Origin: Avena insularis
Lineage: Eukaryota > Streptophyta > Magnoliopsida > Poales > Poaceae
Reading direction: 5' to 3'
DNA length: 64,000 nucleotides
NCBI GenBank assembly: GCA_023614405.1
Contig: CM042693.1
Location: forward strand, 338,007,527-338,071,526
Of this stretch, positions 22,701 through 31,700 are shown one piece after another (the first letter of the stretch is position 1; each line of letters begins with the position of its first letter). The notes beneath the pieces are model-generated. The model searched no databases, was not told the DNA's origin, and saw only the letters and a program-made list of their open reading frames with translations. The translations under genes were made by a program, and so were the position numbers.

Positions 22701-25700
22701 TCGAATTTCAATCCTTCCTAGCTGTGGTGTTCTTTTGCCCTTTCAATCTTATGCAGTTTAACTGTTGATCTCTGCGTTTCCCGAAATTGTAGGAGCCATA
22801 TAGACAGCCCATTGTAAAAGGTGTCTTTAGTGGAGTCTATAAATGACATGGATAAAAATTACAGACGGTGGCCGTCTAAACTAATTTACATGCCCTAAGT
22901 AGCTATTTTCAGGCGCCATTTGACACTTTGCCGGTGCCATTTTGGTCGTTTCTTCCTAAAGATTTACTCCCCCGTTTCAAAAATATGACATGTTTTAGTA
23001 TTGTTTTGAAACATATGTATTTAGAAGTTTTTTTACAAAATTTTACCGATCTATTAAATATCATCAATTGCGGCACAAAGATGTCCAAAAATAAACTTAC
23101 ACGCTAAAAGATGTATGAATATATGTGTTTTAGATCTGACGAGGAAAGCGAACCGCCGCAGCCACGACTCTGTCGGCTTTAGATCTGACTTCTGATGCGA
23201 CTTATCATCTCCAAGACGCCGTCATTTAGGGGCGGCGACCTCCGCACCGCCACTCGAACTTCGGCTGGTGCCTTACACACGGGGCCGTGGATCATGACCA
23301 TCACTTAGGGGGTGGCGACCTCTACGCCGCACCTCGAATTTGTGGGTTTGTACCTTACGTGCGGGGATGAGTATCCCGGTCGTCAAGGATTCAATGTAGA
23401 CTGGAGGGCGCTTCCCCAATGGGGTTCAGAGAGGCGAGAGTACGGGATCCCCCATGCGTGTGAGGGCGCAGGATAGGGACGCTCGGAGAAGGAGGAGGAG
23501 ATCAGCATGGCGAGCTCCTCTCTCACGGAAGCATAGTGAATGGGGAACATGGGCGCTGATTTCAGACGCAGGTAAACCCATCTGATCACGGGTTTGCAAG
23601 GCGTCAGCTTGCAGATCGTTTGAAACTGGTGAACCAAAAAATTAATCCCTAAATTAGTGCTGCTAATTAATCATATGATTAATTCTGCATGAATGTGTTG
23701 CGCACTGGGGTACGAGCTAGGCTGGTATGAACGGAAGTTTTGAATGGCCGGTTGAGTAATTAGTGGGTCTGTAATTCATGAGACCACTGCATGTATATAT
23801 AAATGCGCGAGAAAACTGTTTCTCTTAAATAATTAATGGGACGCGTAATTGTGGCAATCTTCTTTTTCCTTCTTTTCTGTGCTTCCTTAATTGCTACTTA
23901 CCAAAGTTTTTGATTGGGTGTGGAAGAAAATGTGTGATCATACGGTCATGATTCTCTCAATGTTTTATGGGCTTGTTTGAGGGTCAAGATGCTCCCAATG
24001 TTTGATGAACAAAGTGAACCACCAACTCCCATTTAATAGTAAACTAGTTAATGCATGTGCGTTGCTACGGGCAAAAATGCTGGTAACATAAGAATGGATG
24101 ATTAAATGGCATATATATATAAGGTCAATGCAATGGCATCTATGATCCCAGGGCACCTAGGGCAAGTGCAGAACTTAGTGGCTTCCCATCACAAAACTTG
24201 TCCGTGAATTACTTGACGGAAGTAGACATAATCATAACTCACATCCCCCAATTTTGGGTGGTTGATATCTTACATCACATTTTAGTATTTTTTTGACTGA
24301 TTAATTGAAAATTATTGGACATCACAATATTATAATTGCTCCCTCACCTAAAGGTCCACAGGGAGAGGGACCGGGTGTCGTCCATCTTGGCAGGGCTAAT
24401 TTGTCGAACATGGCAATGGAATGCAATTTCAAAATCTTTAGATATTCTTGTACAATGTTAGAAATGTTATCTTCATCTTTGGCATCACTGATGTTAATGC
24501 CAAGCAGTGTCGAGTTCATGTACAACCTGGTTGTTATTCTTCATGGTCGAGGTGACCACATATTCATAGCCGCGAGCTACCCCACATGGATAGTGTCACT
24601 ATGGCTCCGAGCAGCTTCTGAACCTGGAGGAATTCACACCAAAGGTGAAACATGAGGAACTAAGCATAGCTAGCTATAGGACAAGTTTGGTAACAAAAAT
24701 AGTACCAAAAGAATAGAGATTCGGTCTACTTTTATTTATGATCAACGGCCAAAGTTGCGGCACTCAAGTGCGAAGCACATCTTCTTTTATACCTACATTT
24801 GCAACACTTCATTCATGCCCTATTCCTATTTTTTATGTGGTTCCAGATATTAAAAAAAGATGTTCAACCCTTTATCCCATGCATTATATTTGACAAAATA
24901 ATTAGTAAACCAAACAAGTATATTTTTACGTGAAATATCACATTCGGAGGTGGTATATGAGATCATATATGTATCTAGTAAAATAGACATGTTCCACTTA
25001 TAGAAGCATGGTGGTTTAGTTAATCATGCCGCTTGTTTTATTCTAACCCTCCTACTTAAATGATCTAGGACCATTGTTCATCAACTTGCATCCTACTTAG
25101 CAGAGAGGAGGAGGTGAAGGAGCGGCAGGGCGATGACCTGATTAGCGACACAGTCTTGTGCACAAAAGGAGCGGGGAATTACGATGGTGGACGGAGGCGA
25201 TGAAGTAGACGCCATGGATCCGCAATTCGGATCACCAGTTCAGCACCATGAGAGAGAAGTTAAGGAAGAGAAGGTTTAGGCGGTAGCTTACCATTGTTGG
25301 AATTGATCATCGTGTTCTTGATTCTCTCCTAGTCTTGCGTCGCCGACCACCATCATTGGAATTGATCGCCATGTTCCTAATTCTGCCAGTCTCTGTCGTC
25401 GGCCGATGATAATTAGTAATTACGTCCTGGTTGAGGCCGTCGGCGATGCGCGTTGACTACAGGACGCGCGCGATAAGCCGAGGGCTAAAAGTCGTTGACG
25501 TAGGTCAAAAAAACCTCGGTGTATGCTACGTCGACGGATGTCCTCGGCGTAGGCTCCTCGGCAAAGATCTTCCTCGGGGGAGCACACGGAAGCTGCTTGG
25601 GAGGGGGGGCTGGCCTGGTCACGGTCTACGCTGATGGCCCCGGCGTTTGGCCGTCGCCATTTTTTTAAGCGCCTGACCGTCGACCTATCCATCTATTCCT

Positions 25701-28700
25701 GTAGTGGTTATCCGTTCACGAATCCCGATATGCTCATTACCCACCCTATGCGCTGGGACCACCGGCACCTTGGCTTGGGTTTTCATGTGTGCTCTGCTGA
25801 CCGCCTATCGATCTGGCTATGTCCTACCGGCCCGTGATTTGTCGCGACTGTGGGGGTGACCGTGGTGGCAAGTCTCTTTAATTGGACGAGGATAGTGATT
25901 GCTTTCTTATGTCGTTGATTGATTGTATTGAGCGTAATGGACATCCGAGGGCTACATTCTCCCTATGTTTGCTTCAAAGATTGGTGCCGCTGATTAGTAA
26001 TGATATTTTCAAACAACTAGTAAGCGTGCACGTGCAACGCACGATCTTTATTTTTTATCAATATATTTAAAATTTATGAAGGACAAAATTTAGCAGATAT
26101 GTTCTTGAAGTCATCCAGTTTGAGACAGTAACACCGTCTAAAACATGTTACTTGTAAAGTTTATATGCTGCCTAGTGAGAGTTGCCCAGTCATTACAATT
26201 AGTGAGAAAATGTTCATCAATGGTAGTCCACACTGCATTGTTTCTTTAAAATAAATGTATATGTTTTGTATCTATTTTTCTATGACTATCGTATTGCCCT
26301 CGGGCATGCAAGAATGTGGCCGACGCTCTTGTGCACTATGGTGTAAAGTTGGTTCTCGAGCCCCAAGCCATGTGGCCGGGTCAAGGTCCTACCCTTGCCC
26401 AATGTTTGGTTGACAGATTCCATCTCAAGAAAAAAAAACGAAAAAAAGGTGAAACAATGTTAATATTCATTTGTTCAATGTGATAATGTTTATAGACTCC
26501 AAACCAATTGTCTAGCAGGTGCTACTTCTTTCAAAGAGGATTATCAACTATCCTGTAATTTATGCCTCTATTACAACCTTTACAAAAAAAAGTGAAATAC
26601 TGGAACAATATGTAGCTGATAAGCATCTAAATATATCAACTGAGTCACAAACATGGGAACACATCATGGCATGTAATGAGTGTAAGTTGGCACACGGTTG
26701 ATCATGAGGTCAAATACCAGTCTAATTGCACAACAAGGACAGTTGGTATTGAAGTCTTGGCTCCAATAAGAATATTGCTATGTACAACCAACAACAAAGA
26801 AGATTGCATTGCATAGAAACATGCAGTTTTGCAAAATTTCCAAGGTACTTACTATGACAAAGCTCAGTACTCCCTGCCACGACCACAGATGCACCCACTC
26901 CCCATAGGCTTCCCGACATCTGGATGAAAAATTATTCACGGAACAACACATGAGATAATGTAAACTAAAAAAAGGAAGACACATGTATTAAACCTGTAGT
27001 AGAATTCTGAGACTTCACCCTTGCTTATTTCTCAACCAGGATTCTCTAGGCTTCAGCTATTAGGAATGATCGTAATAGCGAATGTTGTTTCCCATTAAAC
27101 TAAGTGATCATGGATTTAGGGATTCTATACGCCACGTAATATTTACTGAACAAGCAGAGATTTTATGTTGAAAGATATCATGTGTCCTAACAGCCCTAGC
27201 TCATTACTTACGCTTTTTCCCTATAACCTATTCATCTGTAAGAAAAGAACACAACACATAATGTTGGGTAGAACAAACCTAGAACAACCTGGAGGAGATA
27301 CAAATTTATATAATATAGTAACACTTCAATAGTTGCTGTAGGACAAAATGATAGAGGCTAGACAAACAAAACACGGATAAGGATGCTTCCAATGCCTTGA
27401 TATGGTTTATATGAAAGCAACCAAGATGAAATAAGTATAACCAGACATAAATTTCACATGTACAGAGTACTTAGAAAAAACAAAATACATAAAATTCGGC
27501 GCTAGAACAACCTTCATTCCTTATTCGTTCAAACAAATCTTCCACTTTTTTGAAGCAGGACTTTGGTTCGTTGAAGTAATCTCTTGAAACACAACACGAA
27601 GTTAGAACATTATTTTCCAAAAAAAAAGGGAAAATACATGGCTATCTAGATATATGTTCCCTTTTCTAGTGCATACTCCCATTAGAAAGTTTTGGAAAGG
27701 GAAAAAATCACAATACAACAAAGTCACACATGGAAAAATGAGTAGTTTTGACATATGGTTACAAACTGGGAATTAGAATTAGAGAAAATGCATCTAATAT
27801 GAAAACAGTGGATTCACATGTCAGCAGTATTCATCTTCATCAATATAGCTTACACTCAACAGGATCGTCATAGCGGTTGCCATCTATTCTAGCTCGCTAC
27901 ATCTTTTGGACTACCTTGGAGATCATTTCTCCCCAAGATTACATCACCGTACTCATACACATAGACAAAAAGTAAAGAACGCCTGGCAGATGACAACAAG
28001 GAAAAAACTTTGGAGTTTCAGAGAAAGGCTGAAAGTCTGACATAATTTTACATATCATATATACTATTTTGAGGATAAATATTGTTACACCCAAATTATT
28101 GCAGTAACCTTAGGTTAACAAAATGAAAGAACTATAATCATGGAATCTTCATAAATATTATTCTTATGCAAATCATTCTCCTCATAACTTTCTGAAAAAT
28201 ACTGCTACAAAAATAGTGCAACATATCAAACCTGATGTTACATTAGACAAACGGGTTATGAGCTATGAAGAAGATACAGTCGAAGGATCCACTAAAATCA
28301 TTTTAATAAATCATCTCCCTTCCTCATTATCTACAACATGTAACTGAAGTATCAACTCTATTTCCAGCAGCACTCACCTTAAATCTAGAGTTCTAATTTT
28401 TAGTGTTACCTTTAGAACTTATTGATTTATTTTAATCCATGATTCCACAAAGGCGCTAATGGTAGTTGGAGCTGATGATCGCCTTTTGTAAGAGCATCAT
28501 TACAAGTGAGTTTTTTCTCCTAATAGTTATTAACATACAAATAAACCTTGATTATTTTAATTGCGTTTGTATAATGTATACTTAATTTTTGTTGAATTAA
28601 CTTGTCATAACTCTTGGAAATCATGTTCTATGCTCATTTAAGCAAAGTACAACAAAGCGAGAAACTCTAGTTGAATTTATTATGTGTGAATTCTAGCTTA

Positions 28701-31700
28701 TAAGTTAACTGAAAACAAAATTCCCAAAGTACAACATACAATTATAGTGATCTAAAAGCTCACTATATCTAGTTTCTAAAACTTGAGGCCATCATGACAC
28801 CACTCTGCACTTAGAAATTGAATTAAAAGGAGTTGACGCCAAGCAAAAAAACAATGGTACACAGTATCCTGTTCTATAAAACTGAAATAACCAATTTATC
28901 AAAGATAGTTTATCATGGTCTTGCTTATTGCATCGTAGCCTTTGTTTGGATTGAAATTCTTTCTCTTTAATTATGATGGTAAATACCAAGATACATTAAG
29001 GTGAATTGGTAAAACAAATATGAGAATGCCTTTGGAGAAATAACTGTATATTAAAAAAAACATGCAGTTCGGTAATGTTTCTATCTAAAAAATCATGTTT
29101 GTGTGTTTGTGACTGAACAATACACAACATGAAAAGCTAATAAACTCTAAAGGCATACTGCCAGCATACATTCGAATTCACCTGTGCATGTAGTGAGACA
29201 TATAAAACCTATTTTTATGTGAATCCATCACATTACCAGCAATTTGTGATACAAAGGGATTATTCCATCGGGTGAGCTAGAGCTAGGCGCTAGGATAGGT
29301 TTCCCGGTAATTTTACCTGAACCCCATCTAGCGATGTTTAATCTACAAAGACAGTTAACGCATGGGTTGAAGAAATCCACCTATTCAGAGATATATGGTG
29401 TTGCACCTACTGTGGAATTTATATGCCAAGAGCACCTGGCCACCTGCAATCTATCATCATGAAGCATCACCCAGAATATATTGACATCTTTACGAACATG
29501 AAATTGATATATATCACAAACGTTTTTAGTGAGAAAAATATCACACAGAGTCTGCTAGAATAGAACAGACACTTGGCAGCCACAAAGTAGGTAAAGGGCA
29601 GTAAAAGAGGAGCACCTTTAGGAAGCCCTAGTATCCGCGAGAAAGCCTGGCGCGTGCGCTCTGGCTGATCAATCTGCAGCCCGGCGCGAGAGGCAACATC
29701 GCTGGTTATGACGCAACGGCCGGATTGGTCGACGGCGTGGACAGCGCGGTCCCGCACGTCCGTGAGGAGGCCGTCGTTCTCCACGACGCCACTGGGGCGC
29801 TGAAGCTCGATGCCTTGATGCTGCCTTCTCGCGCCTCACGAAGGGAAGCCACCATGAAAGGAGCCGGACATGGACAACATGAGGCGATGGGATGGACGGA
29901 GAAGGGGTAGGAGGAAGGTGGCATGGAGAAGGGGCATGGGGAGGCGGGCAGAGACGGAGCTGCAAATGTATGGTGCGGCCGCTGCAGCCATGGATGGTGG
30001 CTGGGTAGATCGGGAGAGAGAGAGAGAGAGAGAGAACAATTAGGATTTGACCAGGTTAGCAAAGCGTTTCATGAGATAATTTGATCCGGAAAATTAGGGC
30101 GTGCGGAGGAAAACGTGGGGAGTTTGTTATTTTCCTCTGCAGGTAGAGTGCGGTCAGTCATTGTAAATTACTAAGTGCACACCATAATAAAAGTGGACTA
30201 ATCCCAGCCGTTAGATTGTGTTTAGTGGAATCATGTGGTGCTAGTATCTCTATGTATCTTATATGGGGTGCATTTAGCAAAGATAATGTTTGCTCTTTTA
30301 TTAGTAGTAGTGATTATCACGCTTCAAAACTGGGCATAATCAGTGGTACTCAACGCGTGATTAGTAATGATATTTTCAAACAATTATCACGCTTCAATGG
30401 AGGATGGGTCAAACAATAAAAGATTGCCCACGTCCAGCTAGCCTGGCTGATAAACAACAGTATGCATTGGCCGCATGCAGGGGAGGGAGGCAGGCGATCG
30501 AGTGAGTCATGCATGCTAATTAATCGGACCACTAATTACTAATCGTGCCTTCTAACTTTCCATGTATTCCATCGTTGATTGGTGTCAGCGTGGTGGTGAT
30601 TTCCCGTTATACCTTTTTTTACTTCCTAAACTGTTGTTCGGTGGAGGGTCTAGATGCGGCCAATGTTTAACAGTGTCATCGTATGGACCAGATTTGCTCA
30701 ATGTTTGAAGGCCAAAGTGAGCCACCAACTCCCATTTAATAGTAAAGATATTTAAAATGCTCCAAATAGCCAACTATTATAGGTATTATCATGTGTGCCT
30801 TAAAAAATTGTCCATTAGAGGCACAACGAGTAGTGCCACGATTGATCACTTATTAGAGACATATTTTAGTAGTGCCTTTAAATGATAACCAATTGTGGCA
30901 TTTTTGATTGTGCCTCAATTGATATTTTTAATGGCATTTTCACAAAAAGTGCCTCTAAAAAATCTGTCTTTTTAGGCAGAGGTCAAAGTGCCACTAATAG
31001 TTCAACATAGAGGCATTAGACTGTGCCTCTATTTTTTAAAATATTAGAGGCACTATTAATAATGCCTTAAAAGGCTAAATTATTAGTGGCATTTTAAAAA
31101 CTGCCTCTAAAATCTTACATTTTAAGGCATTATTATTTAAAGTGCCACAAATAGTATAATTAGAGGCAATTATAAAAAATGCCTCCAATTCTTAGACGTG
31201 CCATAGTGTCGTCGAGCAAGAACCTATCATTTGTTCCTTTCTTCCTGCTGTACAATGTTTCCAACCTTCCCCGTTACACCGGTGCCCCCATCGATGGTTT
31301 CTCCTTCATCGACTGCAGTGGTCCCCCCATGCATGGTTTCTCTTTCTCCACGATAAGCCCGATGGGATTAACACCACAAGGACAAGAAACGGCAGTTAGA
31401 GTACCCCGTCGGCAGCTTTACAGCATGATCCCCTACGAGCGCAGGACGCGAAGATTGCTGTCTGGTACACATGGCCCGAGAGCGACGAGGACACAGCAAG
31501 TTGCAGTCCGCGGGAAGGTCAAGATCACGTCATCGTGGTTGAAGCAAGTATCGGTCGCGGCCTCAGCTTTGGTCGGGTTGACCTGTGCCGTGGCAGGACT
31601 TGTGATCTGCTGCATCCGTAGCAAGAGACCACGGCAGAAACCTGCATCTATCGAGCTGCAAGACGACGAGCACATCACAACAGAACCTGAGCTCCGGCGA

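Larger units (their letters stand above)
22134..24043 (-). mobile_element. Helitron 1 (minus orientation)
   Basis: The 3' terminus (minus strand) is CTAG, the complement of 22134-22137, followed by a host T (complement of A22133). A perfect 14-bp palindrome ACGTGCTAGCACGT at 22146-22159 lies nine bases inside, the position of a Helitron terminal hairpin. The 5' part reads TTTACTATTAAATGGGAGTT on the minus strand up to 24043, nearly the same as the 5' end of Helitron 2 but without the leading TC. It lies head-to-tail against Helitron 2. I see no RepHel protein, so it is non-autonomous. Confidence 0.65.
26017..30313 (-). mobile_element. Helitron 3 (minus orientation), with gene-fragment cargo
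   Basis: The 5' terminus (minus) is TCACTACTACTAATAAAAGA starting at 30313. The 3' terminus is CTAG, the complement of 26017-26020, with a CGTGC...GCACG hairpin a few bases inside. Insertion is between A (26016) and T (30314) with no duplication, as for Helitrons. The boundaries are confirmed internally: the joined flanks (25991-26016 plus 30314-30327) equal an uninterrupted 40-bp copy at 30358-30397. Length is 4,297 bp, non-autonomous. Cargo includes the minus-strand gene piece at 29640-29960 and a LINE tail at 26290-26460. Confidence 0.85.
24044..30748 (-). mobile_element. Helitron 2 (minus orientation), carrying nested Helitron 3
   Basis: The 5' terminus (minus) is TCTTTACTATTAAATGGGAG starting at 30748, preceded by a host A (complement of T30749). 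The 3' terminus is CTAG, the complement of 24044-24047, and just inside it lies GCCCGTAGCAACGCACATGC, close to the GTAGCAACGCACGG phrase typical of plant Helitron 3' ends. The net length is 2,408 bp after removing Helitron 3. The 3' end abuts the 5' end of Helitron 1, which makes a head-to-tail pair. No RepHel frame is visible. Confidence 0.7.
14322..31195 (+). other. Candidate transposon-derived intron of the LecRK gene
   Basis: A donor CAG|GTACAA lies inside the left CACTA terminus (GT at 14322-14323). An acceptor CCAATTCTTAG lies inside the right terminus (AG at 31194-31195). Splicing leaves 11 nt of the left end, 13 nt of the right end and the 3-nt target copy, a total of 27 nt or nine codons, with no stop and with the phase kept. 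Splicing at the termini is known for maize Spm/En-type elements in waxy and bronze genes. That this copy is spliced is my inference from the sequence. Confidence 0.5.
14311..31208. mobile_element. CACTA DNA transposon inside the LecRK gene, non-autonomous, with nested Helitrons
   Basis: The left end reads CACTATTGCAGGTAC. The reverse complement of the right end reads CACTATGGCACGTCT; eleven of the first thirteen bases agree. The 3-bp flanks are identical (TCG, 14308-14310 and 31209-31211). Both ends carry arrays of GAGGCAC/GTGCCTC words (14430-14735; 21890-22133 and 30749-31190), as expected of CACTA subterminal regions. Gross length is 16,898 bp; without the Helitrons (22134-30748) it is 8,283 bp. 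I find no transposase-like frame, so it should depend on another element. Its left half contains captured-looking gene pieces (16101-16240 and 19858-20567). Orientation cannot be set without a transposase gene. Confidence 0.85.

Noticed and set aside
31179..31208. ATG at 31179 as the start of a separate receptor-like kinase
   Set aside because: This ATG is inside the CACTA right end. Starting there would give a kinase with no signal peptide; the joined model explains both pieces.
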